Shown here piece by piece: positions 13,980-20,824 of a DNA stretch of 22,318 nt. The position numbers were made by a program, and so were the translations under genes. How positions within the stretch are numbered: the stretch's first letter is position 1; every line of letters begins with the position of its first letter. Source of the stretch: JAEUPI01 sp035499355. GTDB lineage: Bacteria; Pseudomonadota; Gammaproteobacteria; Burkholderiales; Burkholderiaceae_C. The stretch covers positions 1 to 22,318 of the forward strand of contig DATJYZ010000129.1 of NCBI GenBank assembly GCA_035499355.1, in the 5' to 3' direction. The notes below the pieces were generated by a model, which saw only the letters and a list, made by a program, of their open reading frames with translations, did not search any database and was not told the origin of the DNA.

Positions 13980-15071
13980 CTAAGACGGCAGGAAGTCGAC
14001 CGGCCAGGACACGACCATGATGTCGACGTCCTTGTTGCCGAAGTCGAACTGCTTGATGCGCGCCAACAGCTTGCGCTCGAGCTCGGAGGCCTTCAGCTCG
14101 CTCGACAGCACCTTGACGTCGACCACCTCGCCCGACGGCGCGATCTTCAACTCGACCACCACCTTGCCCTGCAACGACGGATCGTCGCGCAGCGCCCGGT
14201 TGTAGATGGCATAGATGGCGCCTTTGTTGCGCTCGAACACCAGCTTGATCTCTTCGATCGAACGGCTCGCCTTGCCGCTGCCGCTCTTGTGCAGCGTGCC
14301 GCCGCGGCCGGCGCCGGTGCCGTCGCCCTTGACACCGCCACCGCCCGCGCCGCCGCCACCACCGCCGCCAGCCACGCCTTCGACCAGCGTGGTGGCGCGG
14401 CCGGCGAGGCCGCCGCCGCCAGTGTTGCGGCTGTAGGCCGCGGTGTTGATACCGCCGGAGCCGTTGGTGGCGTTGGAAGTGATCAGCGAGCGCACAGGAA
14501 TGCCGGCCTCGTCGCCGGCACCCACGCCGACGCCGACGCCAGAGCCCACACCCTTGCCTTGCTTGATCTCCTGGTTCAGCTGCACCGCGACCGGCGCGCC
14601 GCGAATCTCGGCGATCTGGTCCTTCATCGCCAGCAGGCCGACGCCGGCGGCCTTGCGCCGGATGCCCTCTTCACCCGGCGCCTTGTCGGGCTTGGGTTGG
14701 CGCGCCTCGGGCACCGGAGCCTTCACCGTTTCGGGCTTGGTGTCCTCGGGCTTCTTCGGGTTGGCATTGGCCGGCTGCTCCTCGGCCTTCTTCTCCACCT
14801 TGACCGGGGCCGGCGGTGGGGGTGGCGCTGGCTGCTCGCGCTCCAGCACGATCTTGGCCAGCTGCGGCGGCAGCTCGGCCACCTGCGTCCGATCGTGTTC
14901 CGGCTTCGGCATCAACAGGAACAGCAGGCACAGCAGCGCGCTGACGATCAGCACACGATTGCGGATGCGCCGGTAACGCGCAACGTCGGCCGGCGAATCG
15001 GCCCACGGCAGGTACGACTGGCGAAACGAGATCGCGAAGAGCGATCCCGCCGTTGCAGCGCGGGTGGTCAT
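13980..15071 (-). CDS. TonB-like envelope protein with AgmX/PglI-type C-terminal domain
   Basis: A 363-residue inner-membrane protein likely to carry force from the ExbB/ExbD-like motor to the periplasm or outer membrane. One transmembrane helix (about 39-54) follows a cytoplasmic stretch rich in Arg. A Pro/Lys/Glu-rich rod spans about 80-135. Residues about 175-275 are Gly/Val and Gly-rich, including a run of seven glycines. The last 95 residues (RSIEEIKLVFERNKGAIYAIYNR onward, with LQGKVVVELKIAPSGEV) match the AgmX/PglI tail. The Cys residues often seen in myxobacterial versions (RYCYER, VExCV) are replaced here by AIYNR and LERKL. Its SD lies inside the repeat just upstream. Myxococcus GltG/GltJ are the closest concept. 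A plain TonB is less likely given the paired exbD genes and TPR lipoproteins. Confidence 0.85.
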   Translation of the reverse strand: MTTRAATAGSLFAISFRQSYLPWADSPADVARYRRIRNRVLIVSALLCLLFLLMPKPEHDRTQVAELPPQLAKIVLEREQPAPPPPPAPVKVEKKAEEQPANANPKKPEDTKPETVKAPVPEARQPKPDKAPGEEGIRRKAAGVGLLAMKDQIAEIRGAPVAVQLNQEIKQGKGVGSGVGVGVGAGDEAGIPVRSLITSNATNGSGGINTAAYSRNTGGGGLAGRATTLVEGVAGGGGGGGAGGGGVKGDGTGAGRGGTLHKSGSGKASRSIEEIKLVFERNKGAIYAIYNRALRDDPSLQGKVVVELKIAPSGEVVDVKVLSSELKASELERKLLARIKQFDFGNKDVDIMVVSWPVDFLPS

Positions 15072-15143
15072 GCGACCCCCTCGGCCCTGCGGGCCGTCCC
15101 CCCCAGGGGGAGCGAACACCTTCGGAGCGGCCGTGCGGTGTTC
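15072..15143 (-). repeat. Structured intergenic repeat, copy 1
   Basis: This fills the gap between the second exbD-like gene and the AgmX-like gene, from the stop codon of one to the start codon of the other. It contains GAACACC (15114-15120) paired with GGTGTTC (15137-15143) and an inner GGCCC-TGC-GGGCC hairpin (15083-15095). C-rich and G-rich flanks (15076-15080 with 15106-15110) close the second hairpin. On the transcribed strand GAGGGGG, four bases before the ATG, is the likely Shine-Dalgarno and is part of that stem. It is about 85% identical to copy 2. Confidence 0.85.
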
Positions 15144-15636
15144 ATGTCTCGAACCTCTGCCGCACCGCGAACGACACGTCGGTGAAGTTGGCGCGCGCGC
15201 TGGTGACCATCACCTTGCGCAGCAGGCGATACGGGATGTCCTTGTCGCCCATGATCGTGATCGCGGCCTTCAACGACTGGTTCTTCTGGCGGATCACCTG
15301 GCGCTTGGACAACAGTTCGAGCTCGGCTTTCAGCGTCGGGATCACGTCGTCGTTGGTCTTCATCACGTCGGTGACGTCGGCCACCTTGCGGCCGTCGACC
15401 ACGATCTCGCTGCCGCTGATCAGCACGACGATGGTCTCCTTGGGCTGCGTCTCGGCGGTGGACTCCGGCAGCTTGACCGCGCGGTAGCTCGGCAGCGTCT
15501 CGACCTCGGTGGCGCTGGACAGCAGGAAGAAGATCAGGATCGTGAAGATGTCGATCAGCGACACCAGGTTCAGGTCGAGCTGCTGCTTGTTGCGCTCCTT
15601 GCGTGCGGCGCGCTTCTGAAGCGGGGTCAGGTTCAT
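15142..15636 (-). CDS. ExbD/TolR-like motor protein with the conserved transmembrane Asp
   Basis: A 164-residue inner-membrane protein with a charged N-terminal tail (about residues 1-20), a single transmembrane helix (about 22-40) and a periplasmic domain. The helix reads NLVSLIDIFTILIFFLL, and Asp29 (GAC, 15550-15552) occupies the proton-coupling position of ExbD/TolR/MotB-type subunits. The periplasmic part (KETIVVLISGSEIVVDGRKV) is ExbD-like. It follows a partner exbD-like gene across a 67-bp repeat and precedes the AgmX-like gene across a second copy. The likely role is the proton-conducting half of an ExbB5D2-type motor. In the Myxococcus Agl motor this corresponds to AglQ or AglS. Which one cannot be decided from the sequence alone. 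Confidence 0.9.
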   Translation of the reverse strand: MNLTPLQKRAARKERNKQQLDLNLVSLIDIFTILIFFLLSSATEVETLPSYRAVKLPESTAETQPKETIVVLISGSEIVVDGRKVADVTDVMKTNDDVIPTLKAELELLSKRQVIRQKNQSLKAAITIMGDKDIPYRLLRKVMVTSARANFTDVSFAVRQRFET

Positions 15637-15705
15637 GCGGCCCCCTTGGCCCTACGGGCCGCCCCAAGGGGGAGCGAGCGCCTTCGGGGCGGCCGTGCGG
15701 CGCTC
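15637..15705 (-). repeat. Structured intergenic repeat, copy 2
   Basis: This fills the gap between the two exbD-like genes. GAGCGCC (15676-15682) pairs with GGCGCTC (15699-15705), which overlaps the stop codon of the preceding gene. CCCCCTTGG (15641-15649) pairs with CCAAGGGGG (15664-15672), and an inner GGCCC-TAC-GGGCC lies at 15648-15660. The transcribed strand has AAGGGGG four bases before the next ATG. Relative to copy 1 the outer stem differs by two A-T to G-C exchanges on both arms, keeping every pair. Confidence 0.87.
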
Positions 15706-16210
15706 ACGATGCCCCCTTCATGCGCACCGGCGCATCACCCACCGACACCTCGGGGAACAGCTCGACGCGCACGAGCTTCGGTCCGCCGTTGGCGCTGCGG
15801 CCGGCGCGCACCGCGTCCATCACGTGCACCAGCACCTCGTACGAGGTGTCGGGTTCGGACAGCACGGTGGCGGCGCGCGCTTCGGGGAATTTCTGCTTGA
15901 TGGTCTGCATCAGCGAGTTCAGCGCCTTGAAGTCGTGGTGGCCGTCCTTCTTCTCGATGCGCTGGATCAGGCCGCCGATGCGGTCGCCCACCTCGAGCGC
16001 CTCGGGGCGGACCACGATCTCGAGCTTGAGGTCGTTGCCCTTGAGCTGCTCGAGCTTGTTGTTCGATTGCGCGGGCAGCGTCAGGTCCATCACCGCCAGG
16101 CGCGTAAACACGGCCGTCGACAACAGGAATGGCACCAGCACCACGATCAGGTTGATGAACGCGGTGACCTCGAGCGCGGCCACCTCCTTGCGCAGGCGTC
16201 TGACTCGCAT
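15704..16210 (-). CDS. ExbD/TolR-like protein with Asn in place of the motor Asp
   Basis: A 168-residue single-pass inner-membrane protein, the first of two exbD-like genes. The N-terminus MRVRRLRKE is positively charged, the helix is about residues 13-33 (VTAFINLIVVLVPFLLST), and the rest is periplasmic. Asn20 (AAC, 16151-16153) sits where ExbD/TolR proteins normally carry the proton-binding Asp. The periplasmic domain (NDLKLEIVVRPEALEVGDR, then EVLVHVMDAVRAG) is recognisable but divergent. It begins 34 bp after the TolQ-like gene. In a motor with two different ExbD subunits this copy may be structural or regulatory rather than proton-carrying. Its stop codon is part of repeat copy 2. Confidence 0.88.
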   Translation of the reverse strand: MRVRRLRKEVAALEVTAFINLIVVLVPFLLSTAVFTRLAVMDLTLPAQSNNKLEQLKGNDLKLEIVVRPEALEVGDRIGGLIQRIEKKDGHHDFKALNSLMQTIKQKFPEARAATVLSEPDTSYEVLVHVMDAVRAGRSANGGPKLVRVELFPEVSVGDAPVRMKGAS

Positions 16211-16244
16211 GGCAGTCTCGCTTTCGGCGGGATCCGAGAAAGGC

Positions 16245-16901
16245 TCAGCGGGTCGCCGGCGCGGTTTCGGCCTTCAGGCGCTGCACGAGGTTCAGGAAGC
16301 TGATCTTGGCGGCCTCGAGGCCGTCGACGATCTCGGCAGTGCGCGCCTGCAGGAAGGCGTGGATCAGCAGGAACGGGATCGCCACCATCAGCGCGAACGC
16401 GGTGTTGTTCATCGCGATCGAGATCGACGCCGACAGCATTTCGGCCTTCTCGGCCGGGTTGACCTGCGCCACCGCGGTGAAGCCCTTGATCAGGCCGATG
16501 ATGGTGCCCAGCAGACCGACCAGCGTGATCACGTTGGCGAAGGTGGCGATGTAGTGCGTGCGCTTCTCCAGGCGCGGCACGATCTCCATCATGCCCTCCT
16601 CCATCGCGGCGTCGATGTCCTCGCGCCGCGCCGGGCTCTGCATGCGATGCAGGCCGTTGGAGACGATCTTGCCGATCGCGGCGTCCGACTTGCCCGACAC
16701 GTGCTGCACTTCCTTGAACTTGCCGTTCTGCAGCATGGGCAGCATCTGCTCCCACAGCTTGCGATTCTCGGCGCGCGCGCGGTTGAGGAAGACGAAGCGC
16801 TCGATCGCGATCGTCAGGCCCAGCGCCATGATCAGGATGCTGGGGTAGATGAACAGGCCGCTGTCCTGGAAGAACTTCACCGCGGTGTCGAACGCACTCA
16901 T
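16245..16901 (-). CDS. MotA/TolQ/ExbB-family proton channel protein (AglR-like)
   Basis: A 218-residue inner-membrane channel protein. It has three helices in the TolQ/ExbB topology: about 17-39 (IYPSILIMALGLTIAIERFVFL), about 120-145 (FANVITLVGLLGTIIGLIKGF) and about 163-187 (MNNTAFALMVAIPFLLIHAF). The large cytoplasmic loop lies between the first two. The LVGLLGTIIGLI stretch is the family signature. The ATG at 16901 has AGGAG eight bases upstream. A GTG three bases earlier is possible but spaced less well. It is followed by two exbD-like genes and an AgmX-like gene, and preceded by TPR lipoproteins, which fits Agl/Glt-type envelope motors. Tol-Pal is unlikely because no TolA, TolB, Pal or YbgC is adjacent. 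Confidence 0.93.
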   Translation of the reverse strand: MSAFDTAVKFFQDSGLFIYPSILIMALGLTIAIERFVFLNRARAENRKLWEQMLPMLQNGKFKEVQHVSGKSDAAIGKIVSNGLHRMQSPARREDIDAAMEEGMMEIVPRLEKRTHYIATFANVITLVGLLGTIIGLIKGFTAVAQVNPAEKAEMLSASISIAMNNTAFALMVAIPFLLIHAFLQARTAEIVDGLEAAKISFLNLVQRLKAETAPATR

Positions 16902-16969
16902 CACTCACTCTCCTGTCGTCGAACTGCTGGGCAGTTTGGAAAAACCGAAAAACGAAAGCCTTGGCGCGG

Positions 16970-17248
16970 TCACTTCGGCGCGGGTGCGGCCACCGGCTGC
17001 ACCATCGCGTCGTAGCGCACCTGGCGACGGAAGACGTCGCGATCCACCGGCGCCAGCACCTCGTCGAGCACGCCACCGGGCGCGCGGCCGGACAGGTCGC
17101 CCTGCAGCGGCTTCTTCCACGGCACGATGTAGAGCACCTTCGGCAGCTCGCGGTTGCCGATGATCTGCGTGCGCTCGATGTCGGCGCGGTCCTGCGCGAA
17201 TGCAGGCAGTGCAGCCAGCAGCATCGCTGCGGCAAGCAGGCGCGGCAT
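16970..17248 (-). CDS. Small secreted protein of unknown function
   Basis: A 92-residue protein with a clear Sec signal peptide (MPRLLAAAMLLAALPAFA, predicted cleavage before Gln19). The mature protein is about 74 residues. The central stretch IIGNRELPKVLYIVPWKK is the most conserved-looking part, and the C-terminus ends in a Pro/Ala tail. There are no Cys residues in the mature part and no lipobox. The ATG at 17248 shares one base with the stop of the upstream TPR lipoprotein gene (TGATG), so it is translationally coupled. Its place between TPR lipoproteins and the motor genes suggests a periplasmic component of the same complex, comparable in position to small Glt proteins. I do not recognise a named family. 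Confidence 0.82.
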   Translation of the reverse strand: MPRLLAAAMLLAALPAFAQDRADIERTQIIGNRELPKVLYIVPWKKPLQGDLSGRAPGGVLDEVLAPVDRDVFRRQVRYDAMVQPVAAPAPK

Positions 17249-18015
17249 CACGGCCTCTCCTTCACGTTGAGCGCGACGTGGTCGTCCTTGCGGTTCTTCA
17301 GATCGGCCACCCACTTGGTGACCGCGGCGTCGCCGCCGGACATCGCCAGGTACTGGTCGTACAGCGCGAGCGCGCGCTTGCGGTCCTGCAGGTAGAGGTC
17401 GTTCAGGATGCCGAGGTTGAGCACCGGCGCCGCGTAGCCGGCATCGAGCGCGATCGCTTGCTCGTACTCGTCGCGCGCCTTGGTGAACTGGCCCTGCAGG
17501 CGATAGGTGATCGCCAGCTGGTTGTGGAACACCGCCTGGCGCGGGCTTGCCTGCACCGCCTTCTCGAGCGCCGTGGCGGACTCCGGCAGCTTGCCAGCCT
17601 GGCGATAGAGCAGGCCGAGGTTGGCGTGCACGCCGCCGAGCTCGGGGTTGGACTGCGCAAGCGCCTTCAACTGGACCACGGCGTCGTCGTTGCGGCCGGC
17701 ACGCATGGCGCGGCGGGCCGTGTCGAATGCGGTCTGCGCACGCGGGTCGACGGGTACCTCCGGCTCGGCATTCTTCGGCGCAGCCGCCGCCGCGCCGCCA
17801 CCCTTCTCCGCCGCCGCGGCGCGCTCGGCCGGCGTCGCCCCGGTGGACTGCGCGGGCACGGCAGCGTCGACAGGCCTGGCCTCGGCGCTGCCGGTGACCT
17901 GCTTGACCACGGCGACCGGGTCGGGCAGCGACGCGCAGCCCGACAACGCCGCCACCAGCGCCGCCGGCAGCGCCAGCGCGACGAGGTGGGGCTTGAACGT
18001 CTCAACGAATCGCAT
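17248..18015 (-). CDS. TPR lipoprotein (GltE/AglT-like by context)
   Basis: A 255-residue predicted outer-membrane lipoprotein. The signal ends in lipobox LSGC, with Cys27 the lipid attachment site. Residues about 30-90 are Ala/Pro-rich, and about 90-230 hold at least three to four tetratricopeptide repeats, for example GGVHANLGLLYRQAGKLPES and AVFHNQLAITYRLQGQFTKA. TPRs serve protein-protein contacts. The ATG at 18015 lies 14 bases inside the upstream TPR gene, and the stop overlaps the next gene by one base, so the chain is tightly coupled. Myxococcus GltE (AglT) is also a TPR lipoprotein in the gliding complex. The parallel is by architecture and neighbours only; PilF/NlpI-type proteins are alternatives. 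Confidence 0.88.
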   Translation of the reverse strand: MRFVETFKPHLVALALPAALVAALSGCASLPDPVAVVKQVTGSAEARPVDAAVPAQSTGATPAERAAAAEKGGGAAAAAPKNAEPEVPVDPRAQTAFDTARRAMRAGRNDDAVVQLKALAQSNPELGGVHANLGLLYRQAGKLPESATALEKAVQASPRQAVFHNQLAITYRLQGQFTKARDEYEQAIALDAGYAAPVLNLGILNDLYLQDRKRALALYDQYLAMSGGDAAVTKWVADLKNRKDDHVALNVKERP

Positions 18016-20824
18016 CGATCACGCTTTCACTGCGTTCCAACTTGCCGTAGCGCACCGGCCGCAGCGCGGCCAGCGATTTGAAGCTCTCCTGCACCCACTT
18101 GTCGTAGATGCCCGAGGCGGCGCGCTTGGCGTTGACCTCGTGCAATTCGGTGGCCTTCTCTTCGAACGGGAACGCCTGCTCCTCGAGCATCACGTTGTAC
18201 TGTTCGAGCTCGGCCTTGTTCAACTTCTTGGGCCGCTGCGAGGAGAGCATAGCTTTGCCGAAGTCCTGATACAGCGACGCAGTGTGATAAGTCGCTGCCG
18301 TCGTGATGTCGGCCACGCCGTAATTGGCCGCTGCCGCATAGGCCTTTAACGCTTCTTCCATCTTTGTTTTCTTCAGTTTCAGGTTCTTCGCCAGCGGTTC
18401 GACCAACGCTACTTTTCGATACGCTTCGGCGATCGGCTCGGCCATCGCCAACGCGGCCGTGCCACCGAGGTAGCGCGTGCGGTCGGTGCGGCGTGCGCCA
18501 CCGGCCTGATCGAGCTGGTAAATCTCCTTCATCAGCGCGAACTCGCGCGCGCTGTTGCCATCGGCCTTGGCCATTTGCGCGAGGCGATAGCGCACCTCGA
18601 CGTTGATCTCGAGCGACTCGGGATACAGCTTCAGATAGCGCTCGTAGGCGCGCGCGGCCGCAGTGCGCGAGCCGCTCTTCTCGTACAGCTCGGCGGCCTG
18701 CCACAGCGAGGACTGTGCGAGCTTGGGATCCCTGGTCGTCGTGGCCAGACGCTCGAACTCCACCGCCGCCTGAGCCCCCTGGCCCTTCTCCAGGTACGCC
18801 AGCGCGAGCTTGGGGCCGACTTCGGCCGCCAGTGGGTGGTTCGGGTTGGCGCGCCGGAAATTCTCGAGCGCGGTGATCGCCGCATCCCAGTCCTTCAGCG
18901 CGATCAGCGCCGCGGCGGCGTCGTACTGCGCGTTGACGCGGATGCTCGACGTCGGCGCCACCACGGCCACGCGCTCGAAGTGGGCCACCGCCTCGCGCAG
19001 GTTGCCGCCAGCGCGCGCCTGCTCGCCTTGCTTGTAGACCGACGCGGCCAATCGCTCGACGAGCTCGTTGCGCTTGGCGTCCTTGTCCGGCGTCAGCGCC
19101 AACACCTCGCGATAGCCCTTCTCGGCGTCGGCGAACGCGCCCTTGTCGAACGCGGTGTGCGAGATCACGGTCCAGGCGACGCGGCGCTGCTCGGGGGTGG
19201 CCGGCGGGTCGAGCTTGAGCACCATTTGTGCGACCTCGGCGGCACGGTCGCCGTCGCGCAGCGCGAACAGCTTTTCCGACGCGTTGGTCAGCACGGATCC
19301 CGCGCGCGGGTCTGACGGGAACGCCTTGGCAAAGCGCAGGGCGCTGTCAACGCTGGTGCGCTGCAGGCCCGGCAACTCGCCGGCGCCGGCAGCCTTTTCG
19401 AGCCCGGCATAGCTCAGCAGCGCCGAGTACCCCGCGTCGGCGCTCTTGGCGTGCGGCGGGTAGCCGTAGGCCGTCTTCTCGTATTCGGTAGCGGCGTCGA
19501 GCAGCTGCTTGTCTTCGAACAGCAGCTCGGCAAGCAGGAAGTTGTTCTGCGCGGTGTCGGGGTCGTCGGGGAACGAGCCGATGTAGGCACGGTACCAGTG
19601 CACCGCCTCCTGGTAGTCGCCGCTCGCCTTGCTCTTCTGCGCCAGCGCGTGATAGTGGCGCGCCAGTTCGGTGAGGTGGGTCTTCACCAGCGGGCGGGCG
19701 CGCTCCCAGCCATCGGGGTTGGCCTTGCGGAATTCGCTGTCGATGCCGTAGCGCGAGACGTAGTCCTTCTTGGCGTCGAGCGCCAGCATCGCGAAGCCGT
19801 TGGCCTGGTAGATCTCGATCACGCGCGCCTGCAGCTGCGGCGCCTGCGCGTGCAGCGGCTGCTGCTTGACGAACGCGCTGAAGGTGTCGGCGGCGTCCTT
19901 GACGCGGTCTTGCTTGATATACAGCTCGCCGAGCTGCTGGTAGACGCGGAACTCGTAGCCGCGGCGCACGTCGTCGGTGATGTACGGCGGGATCGACGAT
20001 GGCCCTTGCAGGTTCTGCAAGCTGATGCTCATCACGCGGAAGGTGTCTTCGACCAGCTCTCGGTCGGCGCGCGTCAGCTCCTTCAGATCGGCGAGGTCGG
20101 TCTCGTCGCTGCGCAGCGCGCTCTTGCGGTCGAGCACGCCGAAGAAGGACTGCAGCGCATCCTCCAGCTTGGCCTGCTTGAACAGCGACCAGCCGTGCAT
20201 GTACAGCGACCGCTCGCGGAACGGGTTGCCGGAGTCGCCCTTCATCACCGCAGCGAACGCGGCCTCGGCCTTGACGTAGTCGCGGGTGGCGAACAGCATC
20301 TCGCCGCGGCGGAACTGCGCCTCGTCGAAGTACTGCGTCTTCGGGTACTCGGCCACCAGCCGGTCGAGCGTCCTGATGGCGGTCTCGAGATCGCCGTTCT
20401 GCTCCCGCGCGCGCGCGAGCTGGTAGAGCACGCGGTCGTTGCCGGGGTCCTTCGGGTTCTCGTTCAGGAACTCCTGGTAGCGCGCAATGGCGACCTTGTA
20501 GTCGGGCTCGGGCGTCGCGCCGCTCAGCATGCGGTTGTCAGCGGCGTCCATTTCGAGGTCGCCGAGCCGTCGCATCGCCTCGGCGCGCTGCTGCGCCCTC
20601 GGCGCGGTGTCGAGGAACTTGCGATACGCGGCGATGGCATCGCCGACGTCGGCCTTGATGCCCTTGTCTTCGGGCACGTCGGCTTCGCGCCCCGACAGCG
20701 TCTTCAGCGTCGGCGACTTTTCTTCTTCCTGCGCGCGCTTGCTGGCGCACCCGGCCAGCGCCAAGGCGGCGGCCAGCGCCAGCAGACGCAGCGCGCGCGG
20801 CGTCGACTCAAGGCTTGCTGGCAT
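18002..20824 (-). CDS. Large TPR lipoprotein with conserved non-TPR C-terminus
   Basis: A 940-residue predicted outer-membrane lipoprotein. Lipobox LAGC places the lipidated Cys at residue 26. Most of the chain is tetratricopeptide or BamD/YbgF-like helical repeats: AAYRKFLDTAPRAQQRAEAM, VAIARYQEFLNENP, AIRTLDRLVAEYPKTQY, AVHWYRAYIGSFPDDPDTA and AYERYLKLYPESLEI. The last 110 residues differ in style (LNKAELEQYNVMLEEQAFPF, NAKRAASGIYDKWV) and are probably a family-specific domain. The start at 20824 is 17 bases inside the upstream gene. The ORF extends further, but without a signal peptide. The region 18240-18430 is markedly richer in A+T than the rest. It is likely the scaffold of the envelope complex, comparable to GltD/AgmU by size and context. 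Confidence 0.9.
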   Translation of the reverse strand: MPASLESTPRALRLLALAAALALAGCASKRAQEEEKSPTLKTLSGREADVPEDKGIKADVGDAIAAYRKFLDTAPRAQQRAEAMRRLGDLEMDAADNRMLSGATPEPDYKVAIARYQEFLNENPKDPGNDRVLYQLARAREQNGDLETAIRTLDRLVAEYPKTQYFDEAQFRRGEMLFATRDYVKAEAAFAAVMKGDSGNPFRERSLYMHGWSLFKQAKLEDALQSFFGVLDRKSALRSDETDLADLKELTRADRELVEDTFRVMSISLQNLQGPSSIPPYITDDVRRGYEFRVYQQLGELYIKQDRVKDAADTFSAFVKQQPLHAQAPQLQARVIEIYQANGFAMLALDAKKDYVSRYGIDSEFRKANPDGWERARPLVKTHLTELARHYHALAQKSKASGDYQEAVHWYRAYIGSFPDDPDTAQNNFLLAELLFEDKQLLDAATEYEKTAYGYPPHAKSADAGYSALLSYAGLEKAAGAGELPGLQRTSVDSALRFAKAFPSDPRAGSVLTNASEKLFALRDGDRAAEVAQMVLKLDPPATPEQRRVAWTVISHTAFDKGAFADAEKGYREVLALTPDKDAKRNELVERLAASVYKQGEQARAGGNLREAVAHFERVAVVAPTSSIRVNAQYDAAAALIALKDWDAAITALENFRRANPNHPLAAEVGPKLALAYLEKGQGAQAAVEFERLATTTRDPKLAQSSLWQAAELYEKSGSRTAAARAYERYLKLYPESLEINVEVRYRLAQMAKADGNSAREFALMKEIYQLDQAGGARRTDRTRYLGGTAALAMAEPIAEAYRKVALVEPLAKNLKLKKTKMEEALKAYAAAANYGVADITTAATYHTASLYQDFGKAMLSSQRPKKLNKAELEQYNVMLEEQAFPFEEKATELHEVNAKRAASGIYDKWVQESFKSLAALRPVRYGKLERSESVIDAIR

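Noticed and set aside
13188..15185. A 665-codon plus-strand open frame across hpaG1 and the AgmX-like gene
   Set aside because: It crosses two well-supported genes and an intergenic hairpin on the other strand and has only low-complexity composition.
13980..16901. Tol-Pal system
   Set aside because: TolQ- and TolR-like proteins are present, but two ExbD copies, an AgmX-type tail and TPR lipoproteins replace TolA, TolB, Pal and YbgC.
13980..16901. Ordinary TonB-ExbBD iron-uptake system
   Set aside because: No TonB-dependent receptor, Fur-like box or siderophore gene is adjacent, and the C-terminal domain resembles AgmX/PglI rather than classical TonB.
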